Shown piece by piece: positions 35,137-38,650 of a stretch of DNA of 64,000 nucleotides. Under the pieces are notes generated by a model. That model worked only from the letters and a program-made list of their open reading frames with translations. It made no database searches and was not told where the DNA came from. Source of the DNA: Castor canadensis (Eukaryota; Chordata; Mammalia; Rodentia; Castoridae); assembly GCF_047511655.1 (NCBI RefSeq), contig NC_133395.1, positions 69,721,910 to 69,785,909 on the forward strand. Reading direction: 5' to 3'. The position numbers were made by a program, and so were the translations under genes. Numbering within the stretch: the stretch's first letter is position 1; every line of letters starts with the position of its first letter.

Positions 35137-37820
35137 CTTAATGCACATTGCCAAATTACTTTTGAAAGAGCATCAAAAGAATTGTGATCAGTGAAGTCTT
35201 CCAAATTTCAGTCACTGTCCAAGACAGGATATTGAAGGCTAGAGAAGTGAAATGGCCACCCACGATCCCAAGGTGTCTGTGCTTAGCCTGACCTGTGAGG
35301 TAGACATGTTTAGACTTTGCAGCTTGCCTTTTCCAGTTCTTTTCCATAAATCTCTGTACGCATTTGCTTCACTTATTTTCACAAATATTCCAGATACATT
35401 TGTATTTAAAGTGGACATAAAGATGCATTATGTCACTTTCATTCTTATTACTGTTTAAAAGAAAATAGTCATAGTGTTATTTGATATTATATTGCTAACA
35501 TTATATATTTAAAATACTTGTATATTTTGCTGTGTAAAATATCAATGGATAAAGATAAAAACCTATTTCAGAGGTGCAAAAATCAACCATCAGTCAACAG
35601 CAGAGTTGTTCTTTCCCACATCCTTCCTTGTTTCATAGAGATAGATGGTCACTGTTGAAACACACACACACCCTAAAAGGCACAGAGAGCTACTGCATCT
35701 CTAAAATTTCTTTTCATACACAAACACTAATATATAATGTGAACCTCAGATTAAATGTCACTACTAAAAAATCTACGTTATTTATTCATCAAAATTTGAT
35801 TGTAGCAATAGTGAATGTGTGTAATGTGAAAAAATAGAGAACAATTTATTTCCAATATTGTAGTTCAGAGTTACAGAGCTGACAGATACTTGTTTGGTTT
35901 TTTTTCTTATTACAGGTCAGTCAAGCTCCATTTCAGAGAGTGCTGTTAGTGATCTGTATAAAACCCAAATTCCCAACACAGCCCTCTCTCTTAATTCCTT
36001 CCATGCTGTCAGATACTATTCTAAAGTCATCCCTGCCTATGATGCAGCTGCCATAACAAATCAGAACCTTTCAATTCATTTACCACCAGCTGTGCCCAAA
36101 GTCTCAAAGTTTCTTCCCCAGCACTGCAATTCCATGCCGGGCCAGACATGCACAACACATCCCAACTGCCTGGTAAGTCTTTGGGGGTCCGAGGGTCACA
36201 CTGGGTTCTTTCTCCAGCCACAGAAGCCCCTGACTTACACTTTATTGTTATTACTCTGGTTGGAAGGCTGTTAAACTGGTACCTAAGAGCTGTAATAGTT
36301 TCTTGGTTACTCTACCTGGTGGGTGAAAACCATGTACAGTTAACCTGGGCTCTTGTTCCCCAGGCTGCAGGGCTGGTGTCTGGATATCCAGGAGCAGTAA
36401 ATCTGTATGTGATTCAGCTACTTAGACAGGAAGTTACCCAATGGACCTGATTTCTCCCAGAGCTGATCTCCCCTCCCCTTGACCCCCTGATTCTACTCAG
36501 ATCTCCTAGGATGCCATATCCCATTTCACCATCTTCCCCCTCTGTTGGCCCCATAACTGCTGCTGTTTTCTCTCAGTTCTCTCTCATGGTATCAAAACCT
36601 GTTCTTCCAGTCACCACCAGGCTGAGTTCAGATATTGAGTGTCATATAGATGATTATTGAGTACCCATTATGTTCTGGCACTGTGCTTGCCCATTATGCT
36701 AAGAATGTAGTTTATATAGACATGATCCTTTCTGTCCTGAAGTGTCATGGAGATGCAGGGAAGCAGGCAGTTGTGACAGGGGTTGGAGCATGTAGGAAAA
36801 GTATCCTAATACACACATTACCTAGACTCAGGAGAGGTTAGAGGTTGCTTTTTCCTGGAAAAGTCGATCTAAAGACAAAGAAGTAACCATGTAAGTGGTT
36901 TAGAGACAGTTAAAGAGGGAAGAGCATTCTACACAGATGGATCCACATATGTAAACCATGAAATCTTCACTTTTTGGAAGAACTGCTCAGGTCTAGTGAA
37001 AGACTCAGACCATATTGGCCCACTCAAAATGCACTTCTTCTGATAACTTTAATGCTAATGCTCTTTGATATTAATAGTAGCTAACATGTTTTGAGCACTC
37101 AGGTAATGTGCCACACAGTCTCCAGACTGACTGGATGATCTGATGAATCCCTGATGCACTCCTATGAGGGTACATATTGTTATCTCCACATGACATCTGT
37201 GAAATGGGAATAATAATGGGCATTCCAAAGCCATTTGCGAGAAAAATCTCCCAAACAGAATTTCATAGAGATGCCAGAACATGGGGTAGCCAGAGATTTA
37301 GGAGTGTTGCTAATTTTTGTCAGTATTCCAACAGTAAGAGCAAGTGAATGAAAAAAAGGTCACAGCATTGAGTGATTGATTGATTGATTGACTGACTGAC
37401 TGAAATGGGTTCGACTTGTTGCCCAGTCTGATCATGAACTCCTGGGCAAGATATTTTCTTGCTTTTTCCTTCTACCTGGCCTATTATTTTTTAGTTGTTG
37501 ATATGTATTTATTCCACATTTTTCCCCCTTTTGGTACTAGGGTTTGAACTCAGGGCCTCATGCTTGCTAGGCAGGCACTCTACCACTTGAGCCACTTTGC
37601 CAGCCCTTCCACATGTTTTTAATGCACAATTATTGTAAGAAAAGAATTACTTTAATAAATATTTTTAAACCTATAGATTCAGTTATCTACAGGTAAATAT
37701 ATCATTTTAGGATGTAGAAAATAGACTTGTGATATTATGAGTAAGAATGGGCTGAGATTCAATTAATGTGTTTTTTCCCTCCTTTACAGCAACAGTTTTG
37801 GGCATATTAACAGCACATGT
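149..37820 (+). CDS. SOHLH2: SOHLH2 (spermatogenesis and oogenesis specific bHLH 2), partial gene, 8 exons
   Basis: Coding segments 149-210, 293-397, 2347-2446, 4276-4386, 30827-30974, 31152-31275, 35916-36172 and 37800-37820 join in one open frame of about 308 codons, each bounded by AG/GT. The product is a germ-cell nuclear transcription factor that works with SOHLH1 in spermatogonial and oocyte differentiation (family knowledge). Identification rests on the N-terminal block [19 protein letters not shown], the bHLH with [16 protein letters not shown] and the C-terminal block NPTHPNCL-type end leading to QQFWAY, all of which I recognise from mammalian SOHLH2. The first exons lie left of the window, so no start codon or promoter is seen. 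The human protein is about 425 residues by memory, so about a quarter is outside. One expected internal segment seems lost (see 31845-31940). The last exon adds only six residues and the stop. Confidence 0.93.
293..397 (+). CDS. SOHLH2: SOHLH2 exon with two possible in-frame acceptors
   Basis: The donor is GTGAGT at 398. Two AG acceptors fit: after 292 (exon 293-397, 105 bp) and after 304 (exon 305-397, 93 bp). Both keep the frame. The upstream choice adds Cys-Ile-Ser-Gly around the junction, which matches my recollection of the human protein and is why I chose it. The downstream site has the better pyrimidine tract and a CAG. The rest reads [20 protein letters not shown] and on to a Trp-Arg-Thr-Cys segment. 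Confidence 0.85.
398..2346 (+). other. SOHLH2 intron (about 1.95 kb)
   Basis: AT-rich intron with poly-T runs at 675-688 and 725-745. The only repeat I can place is a B1-like SINE at about 1625-1735. An open stretch at 1832-2059 has no splice context or recognisable product and I do not regard it as coding. Confidence 0.7.
1625..1735 (+). mobile_element. B1-like SINE
   Basis: It has the 7SL-derived signature: 'tataatcccagcact', 'aggccaagtcaggagg', 'tgggctacatagtgagagac' and 'ctgtctt' before an A-rich end. It is diverged from the family consensus. Confidence 0.8.
2347..2446 (+). CDS. SOHLH2: SOHLH2 exon
   Basis: The exon is 100 bp, preceded by TTTCAG (to 2346) and followed by GTTAGT at 2447. 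It enters in phase 1 and leaves in phase 2. The residues include [20 protein letters not shown] followed by PTDLFT, matching the linker between the N-terminal region and the bHLH domain in mammalian SOHLH2. The downstream intron begins with a run of about 20 T. Confidence 0.9.
2447..4275 (+). other. SOHLH2 intron (about 1.8 kb)
   Basis: AT-rich intron with poly-T just after the donor (2452-2471). An antisense open stretch at 2529-2849 lacks any recognisable product. No young repeat is clear. Confidence 0.65.
4276..4386 (+). CDS. SOHLH2: SOHLH2 exon carrying the first part of the bHLH basic region
   Basis: The exon is 111 bp between TTTCAG (to 4275) and GTGAAT at 4387. It starts by finishing a cysteine codon and ends with two bases of an arginine codon. 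It encodes [15 protein letters not shown] at its end. The Glu and the two Arg there align with the E9 and R12/R13 contact positions of the bHLH basic region. The partner half of the domain is 26.4 kb downstream. Confidence 0.92.
4786..5028 (+). mobile_element. Composite B1/tRNA-like SINE
   Basis: A B1-like half ('ctgtaatcctagctacctgg', 'gaggccagccaggcaaatag') is joined to a tRNA-like half ('gaggtgtggctcaagtggta', 'gcaaagccctagttcaaccc') and ends in an A/C-rich tail. The tRNA-like part carries box A and box B type sequence, so Pol III transcription is possible, but this is a repeat and not a tRNA gene. Confidence 0.88.
5395..5635 (+). mobile_element. L1 3'-end fragment
   Basis: A purine-rich block (5460-5550) is followed by 'agtacattatatggatatat', 'gatggaaccccttactatgt' and 'ttaatatacgccagtt', then A-rich sequence. 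The antisense form of the same text recurs at about 33110-33240, 48010-48110 and possibly 17450-17530, so it is a shared L1 3' UTR type. It sits inside the older L2. Confidence 0.55.
5950..8104. other. Intronic stretch without a recognised feature
   Basis: No exon, RNA gene or clear young repeat is visible. Open stretches at 5809-6156 and 7836-8147 lack splice context or a known product. Part of 5950-6300 may continue the L2 copy. Confidence 0.5.
8670..9006 (+). mobile_element. Composite B1-dimer/tRNA-like SINE
   Basis: Two diverged B1-like monomers ('catgcctgtaataccaacta', 'ggttggccacaggcaaaaag') are followed by the tRNA-like unit ('atggtagagtgcctgactag', 'gatcctgagttcgactctca') and an A tail. 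It is inserted into the old antisense L1, whose text resumes after the tail. Confidence 0.85.
9181..9430 (-). mobile_element. Composite SINE, antisense
   Basis: The reverse-complement B1 part is at 9181-9300 ('gagacaggatctcgttatga', 'cctgcctcagcctgatgagt'). The reverse-complement tRNA-like part is at 9340-9430 ('ggaatttgaactcaggcttc', 'cactctaccacttgagccac'). Confidence 0.85.
10419..10433. repeat. L1 target-site duplication, left copy
   Basis: The 15-bp sequence matches 15836-15850 with one mismatch and abuts the antisense poly-A tail. Together the pair fixes the insertion boundaries. Confidence 0.85.
10434..10920 (-). other. L1 3' UTR and A tail
   Basis: This is the sequence after the ORF2 stop. 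The antisense text includes a C-rich stretch at 10480-10545 (a G-rich tract on the L1 sense strand, usual in L1 3' UTRs). The short antisense open stretch at 10800-10982 is a shadow of the ORF2 end and 3' UTR. Confidence 0.75.
10921..11478 (-). pseudogene. L1 ORF2, C-terminal segment (frameshifted from upstream)
   Basis: The 185 codons contain the LINE-1 C-terminal cysteine-rich region ([18 protein letters not shown], matching the CX3CX7HX4C type pattern) and the typical [26 protein letters not shown] and [14 protein letters not shown] blocks. The upstream segment (13126-11540) ends at a stop 62 bases before, so a frameshift or nonsense change separates the two. Confidence 0.92.
11540..13126 (-). 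pseudogene. L1 ORF2 remnant: endonuclease fused in frame to C-terminal part, RT deleted
   Basis: The open frame is 528 codons. Residues 1-240 are an apurinic/apyrimidinic-like endonuclease: early N in [10 protein letters not shown] in [18 protein letters not shown] and a later KIDHIL. The usual catalytic Ser-Asp-His triplet reads Ser-Gly-His, so the catalytic aspartate is lost. After FFEKINK (about residue 350) the protein jumps to the [13 protein letters not shown] region, which in full L1 ORF2 lies some 600 residues further on. The Z and reverse transcriptase domains, including the FADD motif, are therefore absent, yet the frame stays open across the junction near 12000-12030. Activity is not expected. 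Confidence 0.93.
13177..14376 (-). pseudogene. L1 ORF1 (RNA-binding coiled-coil protein), frameshifted
   Basis: Three overlapping pieces in different frames together span ORF1. 14376-13816 encodes a charged N-terminus and a long coiled coil (heptads, ending in [15 protein letters not shown]). 13790-13533 encodes the start of the RRM-like domain ([12 protein letters not shown]). 13638-13177 encodes the rest, including [19 protein letters not shown] and a C-terminal domain with ILYPAKLSF. Frameshifts lie near 13800-13860 and 13590-13650. ORF1p normally coats L1 RNA and trimerises by the coiled coil; this copy cannot make an intact product. Confidence 0.9.
14400..15835 (-). promoter_or_regulatory. 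L1 5' UTR with CpG-rich promoter-like block
   Basis: This region lies upstream of ORF1. The block at about 15060-15720 is strongly GC/CpG-rich against an AT-rich surround, and the element's first bases hold a CAAGATGGCGGC YY1-type site (15815-15826, minus strand) as in other L1 promoters. A (CA)n run lies at 14884-14916 and an A-rich stretch at 14640-14740. The open frames seen across 15079-15890 on the + strand are composition artefacts. Confidence 0.75.
14884..14916. repeat. (CA)n microsatellite
   Basis: About 15 CA units, inside the L1 5' UTR region. Confidence 0.95.
15836..15850. repeat. L1 target-site duplication, right copy
   Basis: This is the partner of 10419-10433. It abuts the L1 5' end, supporting a full 5' end rather than a truncation. 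Confidence 0.85.
15862..16170 (-). mobile_element. Composite SINE, antisense
   Basis: A poly-T start (15864-15880) leads into the antisense tRNA-like unit ('ctaggcaggtgctcttccat'). Two antisense B1-like monomers follow ('gttgggattacagtcactta', 'gagatagggtcttgataact'). It lies just outside the L1 target duplication, in the older L1. Confidence 0.85.
16910..16992 (-). mobile_element. ID-like (tRNA-derived) SINE, antisense
   Basis: 'ggaattgaacctgggcatca' and 'tactactgagctgtatctcc' are the reverse complement of an ID-type SINE head, preceded by a T-rich tail. Confidence 0.75.
17030..17108 (-). mobile_element. tRNA-like SINE unit, antisense
   Basis: 'ggaatttgaactcagggcct' and 'gcaggcacttgagccactcc' match the antisense tRNA-like half of the composite SINE. 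Confidence 0.78.
17450..17530 (-). mobile_element. Short L1 3' UTR-like fragment
   Basis: 'ggggtttcattttaatattt' and the following text resemble the antisense L1 3' UTR type seen at 33110 and 48010. Short and diverged. Confidence 0.4.
17565..18010 (+). mobile_element. Old dispersed repeat, class unresolved
   Basis: 'atcactgtgtaacaaattac', 'ggcttgaaacaacgacgtct' and the following text match a mammalian interspersed repeat that I recognise but cannot name safely (LTR- or MER-type). A related copy starts near 62420. Confidence 0.5.
18172..18508 (-). mobile_element. Composite SINE, antisense
   Basis: Poly-T is followed by the antisense tRNA-like unit ('gagtttgaactctgggcttt', 'cagcttgagccacacctcca'). 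Two antisense B1-like monomers follow, ending 'ggtgtgagccaccatgcctg'. Confidence 0.88.
20789..20878 (+). mobile_element. ID-like SINE
   Basis: 'aagctgggaatgtagcccag' and 'gaatttgaacccaagcacta', followed by an A-rich end, match an ID-type tRNA-derived SINE. It lies inside the old sense L1. Confidence 0.7.
21346..21387. repeat. A-rich / AAAG simple repeat
   Basis: A run of about 16 A followed by AAAG-type units, probably derived from a decayed tail. Confidence 0.8.
21979..21983. repeat. ERV target-site duplication, left
   Basis: GTTTC immediately precedes the TGTT end of the outer LTR and recurs at 28223-28227. Removing the ERV and one copy restores an L1-like join. Confidence 0.7.
21984..22203 (-). 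mobile_element. ERV LTR copy 1 (220 bp, internally deleted)
   Basis: It starts TGTTGGAAATG and ends CCAACA on the + strand. Compared with 27831-28222 it lacks the polyadenylation-signal-proximal and (TC)n/TATA portion: the join is at about 22049 ('agattcttttttgcctgatt'). The remaining part contains the CCAAT-rich U3 (antisense ATTGG at 22056 and 22083). Confidence 0.88.
22092..22259. repeat. Large inverted repeat (fold-back) from LTR sequence
   Basis: Arm 22092-22148 is repeated in reverse complement at 22204-22259, with about 55 bp between. Over 52 aligned bases I count 3 mismatches, plus one bulged base near the inner end. The left arm is normal LTR U3. The right arm is an extra inverted copy placed between LTR copy 1 and the second leader. 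Confidence 0.9.
22260..22425 (-). mobile_element. Second ERV primer-binding-site and leader copy
   Basis: It is homologous to 27664-27830 with scattered substitutions (shared 'taagggtatgtggactcacc', 'caatcaggaggatgagtcct', 'tgagttggaatgggggtccc'). The primer binding site at 22405-22422 is complementary in type to the 3' end of tRNA-His (TGGTGCCGTGATTCGGAT on the minus strand, one change from TGGTGCCGTGACTCGGAT). Confidence 0.88.
22426..22594 (-). mobile_element. ERV LTR copy 2 (169 bp, U3 mostly deleted), next to polypurine tract
   Basis: It runs from TGTAAGGAAATATAGG to GTCAACA on the + strand, with an antisense AATAAA at about 22487-22492. The GA-rich stretch (22501-22560) joins directly to the LTR start, so the CCAAT/TATA region is missing. 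It should be promoter-dead. Confidence 0.85.
22501..22560. repeat. GA/GGGA-rich low-complexity tract in LTR copy 2
   Basis: GGGAGA units followed by GAGG units and a GA run. It corresponds to the longer tract in LTR copy 3. Confidence 0.9.
22595..22608 (-). other. ERV polypurine tract
   Basis: The minus strand reads AAAAAAGGGAGGAA immediately before LTR copy 2, as expected for plus-strand priming at a 3' LTR. This makes copy 2 the 3' LTR of the main provirus body. Confidence 0.75.
25132..25240 (-). mobile_element. ID-like SINE, antisense, inside the ERV
   Basis: A T-rich (TTTA)n start, then 'ggggaattgaacccagggct' and 'cccattgagctacttcctca', match an antisense ID-type SINE. Confidence 0.8.
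25245..25325 (-). mobile_element. tRNA-like SINE unit, antisense, inside the ERV
   Basis: 'ctgggtttgaactcaggact' and 'gcactctactgcttgagcca' are the antisense tRNA-like half of the composite SINE. Confidence 0.8.
27664..27830 (-). mobile_element. ERV 5' leader with tRNA-His-type primer binding site
   Basis: The primer binding site is at 27810-27827, minus-strand TGGTGCCATGACTCGGAT, three bases from the 5' LTR. It differs by one base from the complement of the mammalian tRNA-His 3' end (TGGTGCCGTGACTCGGAT). The leader continues to about 27664 and is duplicated at 22260-22425. Confidence 0.85.
27831..28222 (-). mobile_element. ERV LTR copy 3 (392 bp), 5' LTR
   Basis: It runs from TGTTGGAAATG to CCAACA on the + strand. 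Read on the minus strand it has: a start TGTTGGCAATAATGG; several CCAAT boxes (antisense ATTGG at 28074 and 28103); a TATTTAA box (28041-28047); a long TC-rich R region; AATAAA (27891-27896); and an end ATTTCCAACA. It is the only copy with all LTR parts, so if any retains promoter activity it is this one, directed antisense to SOHLH2. Confidence 0.88.
27908..28021. repeat. (GA)n tract in LTR copy 3
   Basis: About 30 GA units followed by GGGA and GAGGA variants. Long open frames here are artefacts of the repeat. Confidence 0.95.
28223..28227. repeat. ERV target-site duplication, right
   Basis: GTTTC immediately follows the CAACA end of the outer LTR; it is the partner of 21979-21983. Confidence 0.7.
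28421..28456. repeat. GATA/GAAA simple repeat
   Basis: Short (GATA)n and (AAAG)n runs near the A-rich end of the old L1. Confidence 0.8.
29016..29970 (-). mobile_element. 5'-truncated L1 with perfect target duplication
   Basis: Antisense poly-A (T run at 29014-29022), 3' UTR and the last part of ORF2. It is flanked by the perfect 16-bp duplication 'tcaaactcaatttctt' at 29000-29015 and 29971-29986. The sequence closely parallels the 3' part of the L1 at 10434-15835. It lies outside the sense L1 in the same intron. Confidence 0.92.
29435..29770 (-). pseudogene. L1 ORF2 C-terminal end (truncated copy)
   Basis: About 111 codons carry [29 protein letters not shown] and [10 protein letters not shown], the ORF2p C-terminal tail. 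Only this tail is present because of 5' truncation, and further frame damage lies upstream (29770-29970). Confidence 0.88.
29987..30826. other. End of giant intron, no recognised repeat
   Basis: No exon or repeat is recognised here. The branch/pyrimidine region before the acceptor ('ttacttactgcaattgtttg') is modest. Confidence 0.5.
30827..30974 (+). CDS. SOHLH2: SOHLH2 exon encoding most of the bHLH domain
   Basis: The exon is 148 bp between GATCAG (to 30826) and GTATTC at 30975. The first base completes the arginine codon from 4386 and it ends in phase 0. It encodes [16 protein letters not shown] (end of basic region and helix 1), the loop YTKGRKND, and helix 2 [19 protein letters not shown]. 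Compared with human by memory the changes are few, in keeping with purifying selection. An upstream in-frame Met at 30819 is intronic. Confidence 0.96.
31152..31275 (+). CDS. SOHLH2: SOHLH2 exon after the bHLH
   Basis: Acceptor TTTTAG ends at 31151 and donor GTAGGT starts at 31276. The exon is 124 bp, phase 0 in, phase 1 out. It begins [20 protein letters not shown], then SLPGSVM, which follows human SOHLH2; the last 15 or so residues diverge. A GTATGA at 31241 could be an alternative donor but leaves phase 2, which no downstream exon accepts. Confidence 0.85.
31845..31940 (+). pseudogene. Possible decayed SOHLH2 exon
   Basis: The last 28 bases, GGGGCTCCTTTGGATGAAGC onward to 31940, read GAPLDEAVR and lead to a good donor (GTGAGC at 31941) in the phase (1) that the next exon accepts. 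This resembles the SSLDEAVR segment that I recall from human SOHLH2. The acceptor in front (CTGCAG ending 31912) would need phase 0 input, but the preceding exon delivers phase 1. Reading further upstream in the DEAVR frame meets TGA at 31886-31888. So either it is skipped or it is a frameshifted relic; joining 31275 directly to 35916 keeps the frame. Confidence 0.5.
32077..32215 (-). mobile_element. B1-like SINE, antisense
   Basis: 'tttgagaaagggtctttata', 'cctcagcctctgcgtgctga' and 'gtgtgaatcaccatgctcag' are antisense B1 text. Confidence 0.85.
32403..32522 (+). mobile_element. B1-like SINE
   Basis: 'catgcctgtaatcccaacac', 'ggaggctgaggcaggaggat', 'gaccacctgggctatataac', then an A tail. One of the least diverged B1 units in the window. 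Confidence 0.9.
32525..32835 (+). mobile_element. Composite B1-dimer/tRNA-like SINE
   Basis: Two B1-like monomers ('ggaggccagcctaggcaaaa', 'catggtctgagaattgctca') plus a shortened tRNA-like unit ('ctggaggtgtggctcaaatg', 'gagtttaaacttcaatacca') and an A-rich end. The tRNA-like part lacks the middle section. Confidence 0.88.
33075..33240 (-). mobile_element. L1 3' UTR fragment, antisense
   Basis: 'aaggggtttcattgtgatat' and 'gattttattcatcccctccg' match the antisense L1 3' UTR type also seen at 48010 and, in sense, at 5560. Confidence 0.6.
33370..33530 (-). mobile_element. L2-like 3' end fragment
   Basis: 'aaatgtcaccttctctgaga' with the following text is typical antisense L2 3' end sequence. 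Confidence 0.55.
34080..34270 (+). mobile_element. L2-like fragment
   Basis: 'agatgcagttcttgttctta' followed by 'tggagcttccaaactggtgg' is L2-type sense text. Confidence 0.5.
35102..35134. repeat. (GT)n microsatellite
   Basis: About 16 GT units in the SOHLH2 intron. Confidence 0.95.
35916..36172 (+). CDS. SOHLH2: SOHLH2 exon, C-terminal region
   Basis: The exon is 257 bp between TTACAG (to 35915) and GTAAGT at 36173. It enters in phase 1 and leaves in phase 0. The residues include [40 protein letters not shown] and [12 protein letters not shown], all recognisable as the SOHLH2 C-terminal region. The function of this tail is not known to me; it has no named domain. Confidence 0.93.
36640..36780 (+). 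mobile_element. L2-like fragment
   Basis: 'attgagtacccattatgttc' and 'tggcactgtgcttgcccatt' are characteristic of an ancient L2/MIR-type 3' text. Confidence 0.5.
37070..37220 (+). mobile_element. L2/MIR-like fragment
   Basis: 'taacatgttttgagcactca' and 'gtgaaatgggaataataatg' resemble an old L2/MIR copy. Confidence 0.45.
37405..37608 (-). mobile_element. Composite SINE, antisense
   Basis: Part of an antisense B1 ('gttgcccagtctgatcatga') is followed by the antisense tRNA-like unit at 37530-37608 ('gggtttgaactcagggcctc', 'cactctaccacttgagccac'). Confidence 0.8.
37800..37820 (+). CDS. SOHLH2: SOHLH2 terminal coding exon
   Basis: Acceptor TTTACAG ends at 37799. The frame reads QQFWAY and stops at TAA 37818-37820, matching the remembered C-terminus of human SOHLH2 (ends QQFWAY). 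The very short coding part is followed directly by the 3' UTR. Confidence 0.93.
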
Positions 37821-38650
37821 TTGAAATTCACACTCTAGACTACCTGCTGGGCGCAGTTGGATACACGGGAAGAGTGGAACAAAGAATTATTTTGAAAGCT
37901 ACACCCAGAGACCTAGTATCAAAAGAGCTCGCATTGTCTGGCTTCTGTAAATGTGCTAAAAGCTTCTGCAGGTAGATAGAAAGACAGTGAAAGTGCTAAC
38001 TGCCTGCTTTCACTCATCTTTGTACATGCTTGGATCTTCCCCCAACCTGAGAGCTACAAGAACCAATGGCCTAGGTGACCTAGACTTTTTTTTTCCATAA
38101 AATTTATTCCATTTATTAAAACTTACACTACAAGGAAGACTCATGTGATCTTAATGAAGGGATAAGATTGGGAAGGTGAATTACACCCCCATGTCACTGA
38201 GCACAGATATTGCAACTTCTTATTTTTACTATCTCTAGGAATTGCTGTTATTTGTTTCAAGGTGGTATCTTTTCTAGATTTGACATTTTAAAGAGCTTCC
38301 TTCTTTATTCATCATCCAAACTAAAATATCTAGAGAGGTGCTAAGAGGCATTTGACTCTCACTTGATGACTGATGAATAAGTTGGTGCATTTGTTTTGCA
38401 TTTTACCACCCTTTTGGTGAAATGTTAGCTAACAGGAAGACTTTTCTTCGGATCTTCAGTTACAGACTAGCTGATCTATGCTTTCATCGCTTCCTTATTA
38501 GGGGTATTAGGGGGAAAAAACCTATTGACAATGAGATAAAAATGCTTGTTTTATATTACATTAAAGTGTTCTTATACATGAGTCTTACTGTCAAAGTAAA
38601 AAATCCATTTTTATTTTGTTTTGTATAATAAATATGTATTACTCCTTTTA
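37821..38650 (+). other. SOHLH2: SOHLH2 3' UTR (end inferred)
   Basis: AT-rich sequence after the stop without an interrupting repeat. The end is placed just beyond the first AATAAA; a second AATAAA at 39232-39237 could give a longer form. Confidence 0.5.
38627..38632 (+). terminator. Candidate SOHLH2 polyadenylation signal
   Basis: This is the first canonical AATAAA after the stop codon, 807 bp downstream. Transcript data would be needed to choose it over the one at 39232. Confidence 0.4.

Larger units (their letters stand above)
31276..35915 (+). other. SOHLH2 intron (4.6 kb)
   Basis: Contains the exon-like remnant at 31845-31940, SINEs at 32077-32215, 32403-32515 and 32525-32835, an L1 3' UTR fragment at 33075-33240, L2-like text at 33370-33530 and 34080-34270, and a (GT)n run at 35102-35134. 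The remaining parts have no recognised feature. Confidence 0.75.
36173..37799 (+). other. SOHLH2 last intron (1.6 kb)
   Basis: Holds L2/MIR-like old repeats at about 36640-36780 and 37070-37220, a (TGAT)/(TGAC) run at 37373-37402 and an antisense composite SINE at 37405-37608. No exon is seen. Confidence 0.7.
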